DNA of 64,000 nucleotides from Theropithecus gelada (GCF_003255815.1 NC_037681.1:66959438-67023437), one strand, 5' to 3'; positions 1 to 12,546 are shown, numbered from the stretch's first letter. Program-made: numbers and translations. Notes: generated from the sequence alone by a model not told the origin.

Positions 1-581
1 GGCATCCCACCCTGCAGATCCTGGATCTCGGCTGAAAGGGGCTGAGCATCCACATGGGCGGTCTCCAGCCCTCTCTGTCTTGGCTCACTTCCAGAGATGG
101 CGGCTCACTGACTTAAAGCTCACTACTCTACCTGGCCAGCTCTGTTAAACAGAGCGTCCACGGGAAGCTGAGATGTGATTCTCTAAGGAGAGCTGAGGCT
201 GGGAGGGGCCCCAGAACCACATCGCCCACCCAACAGCATTTTTGGTAGCTTCAAGGAAAAGTCTTCAACGTTTCCTCCCTCTTCTACCGCTCACAAGTCC
301 TCTCTGCATCTCTTAAAATTTGGTGCCTGGAGGCTAGATCTAGAATCCCCACTGCAGCCTAGCCAGTGGATTTTGACAGAACCATCACCTCCCCGATCAG
401 GGCTGTTTATTCTGTTGGATCATACTGCCTTGTAGTCAACTGAAACAGCCATCTTTTCACAAGAAGTACACCACTCTTCCCTAATCTGTATTAAAGGGGG
501 ATAAGAATGCCCGACTTGAGATTAAATGGGACGTGAAGAGCTTAGCACAGTGGTTAGGCTATCTTAAGCATTCAATAGTGG

Positions 582-822
582 AAGATGTTTAAAGCAGTGT
601 TTCCTGGGCTTTAAAGTCAGAAAGTCCTGGGTTAAAATACCAGGTATAAACTCCCTGACATTGGGCAAATTACTGATTTCTTTTAGCTTTGGCTTGCTCA
701 TCCATGAAGTAGTACCTACTTCATAGGGTTGTTGTGAGGATTCAGTAAGAGAACACATGCAAGGCACTTTGCAATTAGCCCAGCACATTAAGTAAGCACT
801 CAATAAATGTTAGCTATTACCA
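582..822 (+). repeat. MIR SINE
   Basis: The text reads like a MIR core and tail in sense orientation: 'aaagtcagaaagtcctgggtt', 'gggcaaattactgatttctt', 'tgtgaggattcagtaaga', ending 'gcactcaataaatgttagct'. It is diverged, as expected of this ancient family. Confidence 0.75.
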
Positions 823-2905
823 TTTTTATGTACTCATGCAATTCACTTCTTGACCCAAATGCAACAACATACATTTATCATTTTTCAGTTTTATTGGGAT
901 GTGAGGTATTAGCTGTGCTTCCCAGCTCTGAGTCATCCTCAGTTCTGAGAACGTGCCTTCTGCCTTTATCCAAGTCAGTCACTGCTGTAATTGTTGAGGA
1001 GGATATGACCTAAAGTAAATACCACTAAATGTCTCTCTATAGGTTGGCAATGTCTCATCAATCATCACCCTTGAGTTACATTTTATCCTGCTAACATTTC
1101 TCCACCTTATCCAAAAAATGGAGACGCACTGTCAAATGGTTTCCCAAAATTAAGATATTATATCACCTATAGCATTTCCCCAATTGACTAGTCCCGTTTT
1201 TGTTTTTTTAAGAAGTAAGGTTGGTTTTGCATCATTTGTTCTCAATGAACACATGCTGGCTTCCTAAACAATGATCTTTTTTTCTGTTCACAAAATACCT
1301 GCTTCATTATACGTGAAATGATTTCACTGAACTCAGTCAAGCTTACCGAAGTGGGATTTCCAGAATCTTCCCCTGCCCCCACCCCCTTTTTGAAAAGTCT
1401 AGAAAATATTTGCCTATTGCTTGGACTTTAGCGCACTTCCTAATATTCTTGAATTCTAAGTTCCATTTCCAAACTTGTGACTTTTCTCAGTAGCCTGGGA
1501 TAAAATCTGTCACAAAGTGGAGCCTGAAACTATTTAAAGCAGATATGATATTGTAACTATGCCTTTGGCCTGTGTCTCCTTCCAACCATATTTATTTTCC
1601 CCCCTTTTTAGTTTGAAAATCTTTCTCCTCCCGGGATGAGATGAAAATCTTTGGTATATAGTCCTATCTCTATCTCTCTTCTGCTCAAAAAATAGAACAT
1701 TGAAAGTATTTTGAAAAGTCTAAAGGGTTTCACAAGCACATTTTTTTAATGAAAGTCATAATGATCACCTATCAGCATTTCAGACTGAAACACGCGCAGA
1801 CTGCAGAGAGCAGTGGCAAAGTCCAGGGATCCAGAGCCATACTGAGCCTGCAGAGAACCGTTGGGTCAGGCCCGCCCTCCACTCCCATTAGAACACTGGA
1901 TTGCTTTCTCTGGTCTCCAACTTTCCTAGCTATTGATTTTAGAGGCAGCATCACCAGAGTCATTTTCTGTCCCCTCAGTTTGGTCTAGTTGCCCTCACAT
2001 TTTATGTAGCTGTTTCAATAGTAATGTGTCCTCATCCCCCAGCCTTTGGCAATAGTTTACAAAAGTGTTTACTTTTTGTGCATTTACTAAAAATTGGAGA
2101 GTTGACTTGATGTTGAAGCTTCCCCTCTTCTCTTTTTCTGGGAGGGTAAATAGATGGACAGACAGAGTTTATTGAATTAAAAATACCTCTTTGAGTGTGT
2201 TTCTAGCTAGTTTAGGGCATCTCGCTCCCTGCCACCTGGTGCTTTCCAAAAAATATGGCATGATTTTTACAAATATTTTTTAAAATAATGCATGGGTTAT
2301 GCCCTCTTAACTATGGATCAACATAGTATCAGCTTTTGCCTTACTTATACATTGACGCTTTCTACAGTTAAAATGAAGACTGTTGGGCCCCAATTATATA
2401 GATTCAAGAAAAGAGCAACCCGCAGGCAGAATTAGCCAGACAACTCAAGCTGCTTTCCCCCAGCCCAAATATTCTGAGGGTTTAGGGAGACCCCATCACC
2501 AATCTCTCAGCACCTGCCTCCAGGAAAGACCAAACTCTGGACTGAATGACCATGGACTGACGCACGTGATATGTGTCAGGACCCAGGGAGTCGGAAACGG
2601 TCATTTATATGCAACGGACACTGTGTTATTGGGCCACTGTCCAGGAAACTAGGTTGAATGTCAGGGCACTGTGAGAGAACACTCCCAAGACCCAAGATCC
2701 AGATGTGAGGCTCTTGGAGTCAGAGAGAGAAGGCCCACGTGTGTGGCTCCAATGGGCAGTACAGACCATAAAGAGAAAGGAAGGTGGTGGCCTGGTGCCC
2801 CAGTCAGGAGGGATAAGGGCAGCTCAAAAAGTGAAAAATGATGAGTTCCTTCTGTGTGCTAGTTGCCTGACTAGGAATGTTTCATTATCTCAGTTTTCCT
2901 CCTGT
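823..2905. other. Unannotated AT-rich flanking or intronic DNA
   Basis: I see no gene, splice-bounded coding exon, RNA gene or confidently nameable repeat here. The small open frames present lack coding character. The stretch presumably belongs to the last TMEM247 intron or nearby flank. Confidence 0.5.
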
Positions 2906-2907
2906 GA

Positions 2908-3213
2908 TCTTTTATTTATTTATTTTTTAGAAATAGGATCTTGCTGTCTCACCTAGGCTGAAGTTAGTGGCATGAGCTTAGCTCACTATAACCCTGAACT
3001 CTTGGGCTCAAGTGATCCTTCCACCTCAGCCTCCCAATAGCTGGGACTATAGGCACACATCACCACATTTGGCTAATTTTTAAATTTTTTTATAGAGACA
3101 GGGGTCTCACTACATTGCCCAGGCTGGTCTCAAACTCCTGGCTTCAAGCAATCCTCCCACCTTGGCCTCCCCAAGTACTGGGATTATAGGTATGAGCCAC
3201 CTTGCCCAGCCCT
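2908..3213 (-). mobile_element. AluJ (antisense)
   Basis: An antisense Alu with both monomers: a T-rich left end with TTTA units, 'cctcagcctcccaatagctgggacta', then 'gcctccccaagtactgggattatagg' and 'ccttgcccagcc' at the right. Heavy divergence indicates an old AluJ. It ends about 150 bases before the TMEM247 exon. Confidence 0.85.
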
Positions 3214-3219
3214 CATGAT

Positions 3220-3305
3220 TTTGGAAATAGGCACTATTACCCCTTCCTTAGGTGAAGATGATGACCTGAGGTCACATACAGGCAGGGACAGAGCAGGACT
3301 GAACC
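3220..3305 (-). repeat. MIR fragment (probable)
   Basis: 'aggcactattacccc', 'gatgacctgaggtcacata' and 'agcaggactgaacctaga' resemble an antisense MIR core just upstream of the TMEM247 acceptor. Confidence 0.45.
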
Positions 3306-3364
3306 TAGATCTGCCTGGCACCAACAGTGGCATCACCATCTCCACCGTCTTCTCTCCCCCACAG

Positions 3365-3757
3365 TTTTCAGGAGGCCTCCAGAACCTCCTGCTGCCCCAG
3401 AACCAGTTTGCCATGTTCCTGTACTGCTTCATCTTCATTCATATCATCTATGTCACCAAGGAGATGGTCTTCTTTCTCTTCGCCAAGCACTACCTGTTCT
3501 GCATCGCGGCCATTTTGCTTTGTTTGATTAAAACTTTCTGGTCATACTTCCAAGTGCTTTTGCTCTCTCCATCACTGGGAACCCTCGCCCCTGCCATGCT
3601 AGAGTGTTATCAGTGCATGATCCCAGCCTCCCGGGCACCGCATTTGTTCACTTTGTGCCCTATTCAGTCAGAATCCACTCTTAGGAAGAGCCCTGCTGTC
3701 AGTCATTTACACCCGAGAGTGAAGAAACATGTTCCTGCCCCCTTATACAGAGCCTGA
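3365..3757 (+). CDS. TMEM247: TMEM247 terminal coding exon (partial gene)
   Basis: This is the last exon of a small transmembrane protein that I recognise as TMEM247; its molecular function is not established. A pyrimidine-rich acceptor ending in CCCCCACAG (to 3364) precedes an open frame starting FSGGLQNLLLPQNQF; a second AG at 3370-3371 would remove only two residues. Two hydrophobic segments follow: QFAMFLYCFIFIHIIYV, then FCIAAILLCLIKTFW, separated by a short polar turn with KEM and AKHY. The frame runs on to a TGA at 3755-3757, giving a polar tail of about 50 residues after the second helix. I did not find the upstream exons, which encode the acidic and coiled-coil N-terminal part, in bases 1-3364, so they probably lie outside the window. 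Synteny with ATP6V1E2 about 30 kb downstream on the opposite strand supports the name. The exact acceptor and the true stop are the uncertain points. Confidence 0.75.
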   Translation, partial: FSGGLQNLLLPQNQFAMFLYCFIFIHIIYVTKEMVFFLFAKHYLFCIAAILLCLIKTFWSYFQVLLLSPSLGTLAPAMLECYQCMIPASRAPHLFTLCPIQSESTLRKSPAVSHLHPRVKKHVPAPLYRA

Positions 3758-3984
3758 GTTCTCACCGTGGACACGATGCTTTATCCCAAGAGGAAGATAT
3801 CAGATGTTAGCAGGTCAGGGAGGTATCTGCAGGGAAGGAGTGTTTAGAACACCTTTCCAGAACCCTAGAAGTACATCATGACCAAGCTGGCTTGGGTTTC
3901 AGCACATCTGCTCGTGTTCATAGACCTCTGAGGGGTGGGAAGCCTGTGATCGGCTTGGGAGCGGCCCCCGCCCCCATCTTCTGC

Positions 3985-4398
3985 AAAGATGTCCATGTCC
4001 TAATCCCCATGAATAGTTCATATGGCAAAAAGAGGCTGAGATGTGATTGCGTTAAGGACCTTGCAGTGGGGAAATGATCCCAGATTATCCAGGTCGGCCC
4101 GTGGTAGTCACAAGGGCCCTTGTAAAAGGGAGGCAGGAGGGTGTGAGTCAGAAAGGAGACATGACCGTGGAAGCAGGGGCCGGAATGACTCGGGGCTGTG
4201 GGTCAGGAAATGTGGGAAGCCTCTAGAAACCAGAAAAGGCAATAGAAGGATTCTCTGCTAGAGCCTCTGGAGGGAGCCCAGCCCTGCCACCCCATGTTAG
4301 GCTCCTGACCTCCAGAACTGTAAGAGAGTAAGTCTGTGTTATTTTAAGTCATTAAGTTTGTAGCAGTTTGTTACAGCAGCCACAGGAAACTAATACAG
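3985..4398 (+). mobile_element. Ancient MaLR/MLT1-like LTR
   Basis: The stretch has the organisation of an old mammalian LTR: 'gatgtccatgtcctaatcccc', 'gatgtgattgcgttaaggacc', 'ggaggcaggagggtgtgagtc', 'acctccagaactgtaagaga', 'agtttgttacagcagccacag', ending 'ggaaactaatacag'. I am confident it is an interspersed LTR-class repeat, less so of the subfamily. No internal retroviral genes are present. Confidence 0.55.
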
Positions 4399-7300
4399 GA
4401 GCCAAGACTCCCAAGCTCCCTCCAGCTGTGCCAACATGGCAGGATACCATCACCAGGCCACTGGCCAGGCCTCATTTAGCACTGGGCCTGAGCAGACTTG
4501 TACACAGCTGGCCTTCAGACAGCATATGGTTAAAAAGGAGAGGCAGTGAAGCTCCAGGGAGCCCGGCACAGGCCTAGCTGAACCTGGTGGACAAGGAGTA
4601 TCCCTATCACTGAGCTATGTGTCCCCTGGATGAGGCATGTGGCAAAATAAGGGCATACTCCTAGGGGACATAAGGAAGGAGGAATTAAATGCCTGATTAG
4701 ACCCAGAGGACGTCATTAATTCTACTCTATTGGAAAGCTGGACATAAGGAAAAAAAAAAAAGTTGGCACACACCCCTACCCCTGTACCCACCTACTAATC
4801 CAAGCACACAGACTCACAAAAATGCAGAAAAGCTAACCAAGGAACAAATACACTGATACAGAGATACAAAACAAGCATACAGTTGTCCACAGTAGAGAGG
4901 TTCACAGCCCCTCAAACAGACAACCACCCGAAGGAATAGACTCTGAACACCAGAGGGCTCACGGTCAGGCACAAAGTGAAGCTGCCCCACATGTCCGCAA
5001 CAAAGAAAAGGGGTTCAACTCCCCCAGTCACCAGCCTCTCAGCCCTTCAACACACAAACACTCCTTGCAGACTGTCAGCTGCTCTGAGCCCAGCAGCCCA
5101 GCCACGATGGCTGGCTGTGCCACAGGATACTTTAGTGATAATGTGGCAAACTGACAAGGCCGGACACAGCTGTGCAATTAATCAAGTCTTTATTGACCCC
5201 TTCTCTCCTCTGGCATAGGGCTCTGCCTTCAGAGGGACAAGAGAATAAGTTTCTGTCTCATTGGCTCTTGAGCGACTCTCAGTAAAATCACGTGAAAAAA
5301 TGCCTTGGGACTTCAGTGTCAGTACACATTATCATGCCGTTTAAGTCCATGGTGACTTCTCATTTCCCACCCGGCGCCATATATCCATCCCCATTGACAG
5401 CTGCATGTGACAGGCACTTAATTTGGAAGTGACAGAAGTGTCATTTCTCATTAAACTTTCAAGGATGGGCCATTGTGGTGTGGGTCACTTCTTCCGATTT
5501 TATTTGATCTGGGTTTCTGCCCCATGGGGTTGAGGTGAGAGAGATGGAGATAAGGATAGCAAAAAGTTTAAGGTCCACCTGTTTACCTTCTTAGAGCAGA
5601 CAGAACTGGGCATTTATAAAACACACACACACGCACAAACCAAAAAAACACAAGTGCTATAAGGTCATTTAATCCATCCATCTGTTGCCAGGTAAAACTA
5701 GACTTAAATACATTCAATTTTCTTAATCTTCAGAGAAAGTAAACTCCCCTGAGCAGTTAAGTGAGCATCTCATCCCACCTCTTTAGCCACAGGCATGAAA
5801 TCTACTCTTCCCTATTGTGTTTGAATACTGAAGCCACTAGCCTTAGATCTGCCCTCTAGGAAAATGAGAACTACTCATGGTCACTCCCCAAACTTAAAAC
5901 AGATCTTCTGGTTCAAATGCAAAGCAGAAAATCAGAAGAGAGAGGGTGGCAAAGGATAGGAAAAAGGCCCAGCTAAGCAGTTACCAGCCGGGTAACAAGC
6001 CAATGTACAAGCGCCTCTTCAGCACCAATGCGAACACGTCTTGCGCCCTAAGTCCCTAAGGAGGCTATCATCACCAAAACCCTGTAGGTAGAAATGTATA
6101 TCATCTCCGCTTCACAGCCAAGGATACCGAGGTTCAGAGAGGTTAGACTTAACCGAGATCATCCCAGGGCACATGTTCTTTCTAGGTTACCCTGCTCCCA
6201 AGATCCTGCCTTGGGAGGATCTCACAACCTTGCTGGGGAGATGAGTTTAACACACGTGACTATGTAAAGCAGCTATCAGTATACAGACCTCAGCTATAAA
6301 TGAGGTCATAGAGGAGCTCCCTGGAGCCCAGGGTGATAGAGGAAGTCTTCTTGAAAGACGAGCTCGTAAGGCTAGGTAAGTCCGAACAGGTGGAAATCAG
6401 GTGGGATGCCTCACACAACTGAAGATGAGGCTGGGAGTGTGTAACGTGTATCCAGGAGAGAAGGGTCACACTTGCTCCAGGGAATGGTGTGAAAGGTAAC
6501 AGGCCTGGAAAATTGGTTTGGGGCTAAGTTTTAGAGAGCCTTGAACATTGGTCTGAGGAATATAAACTTAATCCCTTGGGAAATAGGGAATACACTAAAG
6601 ATTATAGAGTGGAATAGTAATTCAAAACAGATAAATAAAAGCCTTTCTCCTGTTCCTTTAATTCCTGGGGACCACCTTCTTGCCTGGACCTTCCCATTTC
6701 CAGACCAGAAACTTTCTGAGGTCCTGAGTTTGAGGATTACATTCAGCTGTAAAATAAATCCAGCCACAATGGCTTCACCAAATAGAGGTTTATGTTGCTC
6801 ACATACCAGGAAGTCCCAGGTAGGCCGTCCACGGCTGGTGAAACTGCTCTCGAAGTCACAGAGTACCCAGGTGGCGCCTTCCTCCACCACCACAGGGCTC
6901 TTATCCTCAGCCCATGGCGTCCAGCCTCGTAGTGTCAAGTTGGCCGAAGCAGCTCCAGGTACCGGGTCCACTACTCCAGGTCAGAAAAGGAGCTGCCTTT
7001 TAAAAGCTTCCGAGGAAGCCCCACCCAGAGATTTCTGCTTACATGCCATTGGCCAAACTAAGGTCACGTGGCTGCACCTAGCTGTAGGGTGTCTGAGGTA
7101 GTAAGTTTTTTGCGTGGACACTCTTGCAGCCTCAAACAAAATTAGAATTCTGATAGTATGAGTGGAGGGGGGAGACACTGAATTAAGCAAATAACTGGTG
7201 TATCATCCCTAATTCCTTAGGCCCAGCTCCCACTCCCTTCCTGAGCTGCTGAGCCAGAAAGCCTTGGTTGGGTTGAAACCATCGGGTGGAGCACAGCCGT

Positions 7301-7985
7301 AGCCAATCTGGGCCTGGCCACTGCTGCACTCGGCTTTAAGGAAGAGTACTGCATACCACAACAGGGAGGTCATGGGTTTCCCTGGCCACACACCTGGAGC
7401 CACTCTGCCTTCATCTTCCTGACCGCTGCCTGAGGCCCCATGACCTGACACAACCAGGGCAGCAGACTGGGAAGGGCACTCCTCTCTGTGCCGGGTGCCC
7501 TCAGCAAAGCTGCAAGGGGAGGCAAGTTGGACTCCAGAGCCCTTCCCCTTCCTGATCCCAGATCCCACAGAACAGAGCCTGGAGCCAGTCAGGGGACTAT
7601 GGTCAGCCCACGGACACTAAGCTGCTAAAGTCTATGTATAAGAGATTGCACTCATTGCAAAGGACCACTAAGCTTCAGCCTAAATAATGAAGCACTAATA
7701 GTAAAGTTTCAAGCAGGCTTAGGGAGAAAAAGATGGGCGAATCTTTCCTGCTCCCTAAATGGAATATTGTAGGTTGCCACCCTGAGCCCAAGGACTACAG
7801 TTGGAGAGACTCAGGTTGGAGGGTTAAAGCTTGATTCCAAAGGCCACTTTCCTGCCATATATATTTCTAGTCACAAGTTAGCAGATGACTGTAAGCAAGT
7901 CAGTTAAGTTTTCTAGACTTCATTTGGGTGACCTCTAAATTATTTAGACTCTAACTCAGAAAAAAGAAGGACCAAAGTCTAGAGA
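4399..7985. other. Intergenic DNA, mostly unique
   Basis: No coding gene is supported. A MIR-like fragment lies around 6080-6175 ('aaggataccgaggttcagag'), and a short CA-rich run at 5619-5660. The longest open frame (about 186 codons from 6541) has no recognisable motif and is overlapped by an equally long antisense frame. Confidence 0.5.
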
Positions 7986-7999
7986 TTGTTTGAGAAATT

Positions 8000-8268
8000 C
8001 TGATTTAATTGATCTGAGATGGCATCCAGAGGTGATTTGTCAGCCTTACAAGTGCCCCAGTTGATTCTAATATGCAATCAGGGTTGAAAGACCTAAATCC
8101 TTGCCCTTCAACATGTGATCTGTGGATCGGCAGCATCTGCGTGTTAGAAATGCAGCATCCCAGACCCTGCCCCAGACCCACTGAAGCAGATGCGGTTTGA
8201 CAGTATCCCCCAGCCCCCAGCAATTCATATGCATCTTAAAATCTGGAAAGCCTGCTATAGGTGCTGAG
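8000..8268 (-). mobile_element. MER5A-type hAT-Charlie DNA transposon relic
   Basis: 'tgttagaaatgcagcatccc', 'ctgccccagacccactgaag' and 'tatgcatcttaaaatctgga' match the recurring MER5A text as I know it. It is non-autonomous and inactive, and its strand assignment is tentative. Confidence 0.6.
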
Positions 8269-8297
8269 ACTCAATTTAATCTGTCCTGGTCTGTCCT

Positions 8298-8582
8298 GGG
8301 CTAGTGCGGTGGCTCACGTCTGTAATCTCGGCAATTTGGGAGGCTGAGGCAGAAGCCCAAGAGCTCAAGACCAGCGAAGGCAACATAGGGAGATCCCATC
8401 TCTCAAAAAAAAAAAAAAAAGCCAGGTCCGGTGGCATGCACCTGCTGTGTTGTCCCAGCTACTCAGGAGGCTGAGATGTGAGCCTGGAAGGTTGAGGCTA
8501 CAGTGAGCTGTGATTGTGCCACTGCACTCCAGCCTGGGGGACAGAGCAAGACCCTATCAGAAAAAAAAAAAAAAAAAAAAAA
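8298..8582 (+). mobile_element. AluJ (sense)
   Basis: The left monomer starts 'gggctagtgcggtggctcac', followed by a middle A-run at 8405-8420, a right monomer with 'gtgattgtgccactgcactc', and a terminal A-run to 8582. Divergence suggests AluJ. Confidence 0.9.
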
Positions 8583-10672
8583 TCGGTTCTCTTTTTGAAG
8601 ACAATGCTGTTGGCCAGAAGGGTCTTCTAGGGGGAATGAGAGGGAGAACAACTGAGTGCATGGCCCTTCAGAAGTGCTATGGGGTCTCCATTAACCTCTG
8701 CCGCAGGCTAGGGGTGGCAGGAGCTTGCTGTGCCACATCAGGAAGCTGCGCCTGTGGGTAGCACATCTGCCCCTCCCTCCTTTCACCAGTTCATGCTCTG
8801 AGCTTCTGGAGAACCAAATGACTTCACCCTGCAGGCCAGGACTCAACAGAAAGTTCCAAAATCCCCCCCAGGCCTGTGTCTGCCTCTGTCCCTTTTTTGA
8901 TCTGACTCCCATGTGTAGCTTTGGGGAAATCTTGCTAATATACATTCATTCATTATTTAAAGGTTGCCGCTGTTCTTCAGGAAGGTTAAGCATGATTAAA
9001 AGATGGGATTTTTCCACAGGGCACAGCAGAAAAGCTAGGGCTCCCACATTTTTAAGCTGTTTTGGCCAAGCCTTGTTGCATAATTCAAAGTCTGTGACTT
9101 ACTTAGATTTAATTAGCCAAAGGAGCAGCAGCTGCAAGTTCATTAGTCAGTATTTATTAAGCACCCTCAGAGGGCTTTGTAGGCTCTTAAGAGTGAAGTG
9201 GAGGATGGGTTTCAGACTTGCAAATTTCTTACACTTAAGTAGGAGGGGATTACAGATAGCCAGGAGGTAGGCATTTTTGTTCCTCAAAGAGAGCAAAGGG
9301 GTGGCATCAAAAGGCCTGGGCTCATGGGGCAAATCCTACAAAGGGCCACGAGTCAGAGAGGTGTCAGCCCCTCACAGCCCCTCACCGGTGACCCCTCACA
9401 GGTGTCACAGGGTTATAGTGACAATTAGTGAGATAATGAGGTGGAGGCTGGTGGGGAATGAGAAGCTACACAGATGAGAGGTATCAGCCAGAGCAGGGAA
9501 GGGAAGTGACCGCTAACCAGAATGTCAAGAACTGGGAGAGGTGGGGAGGTCGGGCTCCTGAATTTGTGGGCCCAGTGCAAGAGGACAGTGCAGTTTCCCT
9601 TATTCAAAAACATCAAGAATTCCACAACGGTGACAGCAGAGCATTAAGCCATGTGCAGAGCCCCCGCTGAGTGTGCAGCCCTGTGCCACTGCCCTGGCGG
9701 TGGATGATGGAGACCCCAGGGGTAAGGGGCTTTTGTGGTGCCTCTCAAATCTCACCCAGAGAGTGACTATCCTTGGCCTGTACTCCCATCAACAGGAGAG
9801 AGGGAGGGAGCAGGCTCTCTGCATTTTGCAGGGGCAGGGACCGTTGGAGCAGGCCATTGGAGGAAGCGAGTCTGGTAGCCCCCAGGGCAAGTGGCCCCTG
9901 CATGCCTTCCAGCTCTTGGCAGAGTCTGGCTGCTGAGGTGCCTCTTCACAAGCAGGTCACGCTCTAGGCTTCCAGCTGCTAATCACAGGGGCTCTCCAGC
10001 TTGGGGGCATTTCCTCTCTCTGCTCCTGGCTTCCGCCCCAGCCCCATTCAGCTGATCATTCTCCTTTGGGCTAGAAAATCCAAAAATAGAAGAAAGCGAC
10101 ACTTTTTACCCCCTTGAGCCTCTTGTATCAAATGACACAGTCACTTTGCCTCAAACTTTTCATCAAAGCAGCCTTTGTAAGGTCCTGGGGCAGAAAGCAG
10201 GCCTTGGAAGACAGCCACCAGGAAGCCGTGCAGAAAGTGCTGAGCAGAGGGACCCTTGGTGGAGGCGGTGGGGAAAGCAGGGTTTCGGGAGCTTCCCTCT
10301 GCCCCAGAAAGAGTCAGTGACAGACTTGCTACCACGGGGCAGCTCTTCTCTGAGCCCCAGCTCTAGCTTCAGGTCTTGGAAGTGCAAGATCAGCAAACAG
10401 TGTGGCTGCACTGACCACCCATTGCCAGGGACCAACAACCAGACCACAGAGCTCAATCAGCAATTAAGGAACAATGATTCATCAATCAAATAAACAGAAG
10501 GAGTGTAAGAGACAATCTGAGAAAGGCTCTGCGAGCTAAAGCATTCTGTGACTGCTTCTTGAAAAGGAAGCTCACCCTTACTGAACACCTAGGATGTATT
10601 GTACCCTGTCCATCGCACTTCATGTCATCTATTTTATCCCACAGCCCTTCATGAAGGAGCACTGGTACGCAC
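8583..10672. other. Intergenic DNA without a recognised gene
   Basis: Mostly unique sequence. Short open frames occur on both strands, but paired sense and antisense frames of similar length and the absence of motifs argue against coding. An L2/MIR-like tract lies near 10560-10670 ('ttactgaacacctaggatgta'). Confidence 0.5.
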
Positions 10673-11190
10673 TAGATTAATCTGCCCAGGCTGCTCTAAC
10701 AAAACACCACAGACTGGGTGGCTTTAACAACAGATGCTCATTTGCCCATAGTTCTGGAAGCTGAAAGTCCAAGATCAAGGTGTTGGCAGGTTTGGTTTCC
10801 TCTAGGGCCTCTCTCGGCTTGCAGATGGCTGCTGCCTTCTCCCTGCGTCCCCGTGTGGTCTTTACTCTCTGTGTGCATCGCTGGTGTCTCTCTGAAAGCC
10901 CAAATTTCCTCTTCTAAGGACACCAGTCAGATTGGATTAAGCCCTCATTTTAACACCATGACTTCTTTTTTAAATTTCAATAGTTTTGGGGGTACAGGTG
11001 GTTTTTGATCACAGGGATAAATTCTATAGTGGTGATCTCTGAGATCTGGGTGCACCCATCACCCGAGCAGTGTACACTGTACCCAGTATGTAGTCTAAAG
11101 CCCCATCTCCATATAAGATGACATTCTGAGGTATTGGGGGTTAGGACTTCAACATGTGAATTCTGAGGGGAGAGAATTCAGCCTATGACA
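10673..11190 (-). mobile_element. MLT1-type MaLR LTR (antisense), split by an L1 tail
   Basis: 'ctgctctaacaaaacaccac', 'agactgggtggctttaacaa', 'ctggaagctgaaagtccaag' and, after an interruption, 'attgggggttaggacttcaa' and 'gaattcagcctatgaca' form an antisense MLT1-family LTR. An L1 3'-end fragment separates the two halves. Confidence 0.75.
10965..11094 (-). mobile_element. L1 3'-UTR fragment inserted in the MLT1 LTR
   Basis: 'gtggtttttgatcacagg', 'ctatagtggtgatctctgag' and 'gcagtgtacactgtacccag' are antisense L1P 3'-UTR text. It interrupts the LTR, so the L1 inserted later. Confidence 0.65.
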
Positions 11191-11194
11191 TCCA

Positions 11195-11280
11195 CTTCGC
11201 AGATGAGAAATCAGACTCCGAGAGGTTCAGGAATGGCCCAAGCTTGCTCAGCCAGGAGGCGGCAGAGACCAAGTGTGGCA
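11195..11280 (-). repeat. MIR fragment (probable)
   Basis: 'ttcgcagatgagaaatcaga' followed by 'gagaggttcaggaatggccc' is the typical antisense MIR core. Confidence 0.5.
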
Positions 11281-11515
11281 AGGAGCTGAAAGATACTTGG
11301 AAGAAAACAAAGAACCGTCCTGTGTCTTGTTCATTTAGGTTTGTGAACAACGGTGCCGAGCTGGTTTGATAACATGGGAAGAGAACTGCTACTCCATTTC
11401 AGATGGCATTGTGTGGCCCCCTGTGTATCTCTCTAGACATGTGTAACTGGGGGTAGCGGCTCCAAAGTTTTCCTGCTTATGAATCTACCCTTTTATTCTA
11501 ACCGTTCCCATGTTT

Positions 11516-11612
11516 CTTTTTTGTTTGTTTTGTTCTGTTTTTCTGAGACAGGGTCTCACTCTATTGCCGGAGCTGGAGTGCAGTGGCACAATCTCAGTTC
11601 ACTGCAGCCTTG
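11516..11612 (-). mobile_element. Truncated antisense Alu
   Basis: A T-rich head runs into 'tgagacagggtctcactcta' and 'gctggagtgcagtggcacaa', then the Alu text stops after 'ttcactgcagcc'. This is about one third of an Alu. Confidence 0.75.
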
Positions 11613-12209
11613 CCGTCCTGTGTTCCCACACTTCTCTCGCCAAGCACTAAGGGGAAAAATGTCTTTGAGAGGGGACAGATGTAAGGCCTCACTCATGGGC
11701 CCACCTGACCCACACACCTGCCATTCCATGAGTGGCAGCAGATCTATACTCAAAGGCCTGGGTAGCTCCCTCTGCACCCCACCCCATGTCCTCTCCTAGG
11801 TCCCCCAAGACGGGAGAGTGAGTCTGTTACTGGCAGCCTGGGGTCCTTCCTCTTGAATCTGCTCCGCCTGGCTCTTTTTCTGAAGACCAGGCTGGTACGT
11901 CCACTCTGAGACAGGAGTAGGTATATGAAAGAAGAGGGAGGTGGCTGGGCTAACAGAGAAACCCTACACAGTTCACCGTGCCTGACTTCACTTCTGAGCA
12001 ATTTCCACTGCCTCACATACACAAAGCCCATAATATTTGAGCTAGCCTGAGTGGGTTCCGAGAAAACAATGATTGGAAGACTCTGGAAGCACAGTAGTTG
12101 GTAGAAAGCTCACCTGCTCTCAGGTATCAGGCTAACTTCAAAGGAACTCCAGATGACTGCCCCTAAGCAAACTCCACGCACTGTGGGAGAATCCTGGTTC
12201 TCAAAACAG
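11613..12209. other. Unique intergenic DNA
   Basis: I recognise no gene or repeat here. The antisense frame around 11750-12031 has no identifiable domain. Confidence 0.45.
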
Positions 12210-12220
12210 ATCAGTTAGGA

Positions 12221-12536
12221 GGCCAGGCATGGTGGCTCATGCCTGTAATCCCAGCACTTCGGGAGGCCAGGGCGGGCGGATCACCTGAGATCAGGAGATC
12301 AAGACCAGCCTGACCAACATGGCAAAACCTTGTCTCTACTAAAAATACAAAATTGGCCTGGCATGCTGGCGTGCGCCTGTAATCCCAGCTACTTGGGAGG
12401 CTGGGGCAGGAGAATTGCTTGAACCTGGGAGGTGGAGGTTGCAGTGAGCCGAGATTGTGCCGCTGCACTCCAGCCGGGGCGACAGAGAAAGACTCCATCT
12501 CAAAAACAAACACAAACAAACAAACAAACAAAAAAC
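12221..12536 (+). mobile_element. AluS (sense) with target-site duplication
   Basis: A complete dimeric Alu starts 'ggccaggcatggtggctcat' and ends in a (CAAA)n tail. The flanks are near-identical direct repeats: ATCAGTTAGG (12210-12219) and ATCAATTAGG (12537-12546). Confidence 0.95.
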
Positions 12537-12546
12537 ATCAATTAGG

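Noticed and set aside
1..3364. Upstream TMEM247 coding exons
   Set aside because: I searched for an acidic/coiled-coil coding exon bounded by splice sites and found none. They probably lie before the window.
6531..7101. Overlapping open frames of 146 and 186 codons on opposite strands
   Set aside because: No recognisable motif, no splice context, and mutual overlap. Chance frames are more likely than a gene.
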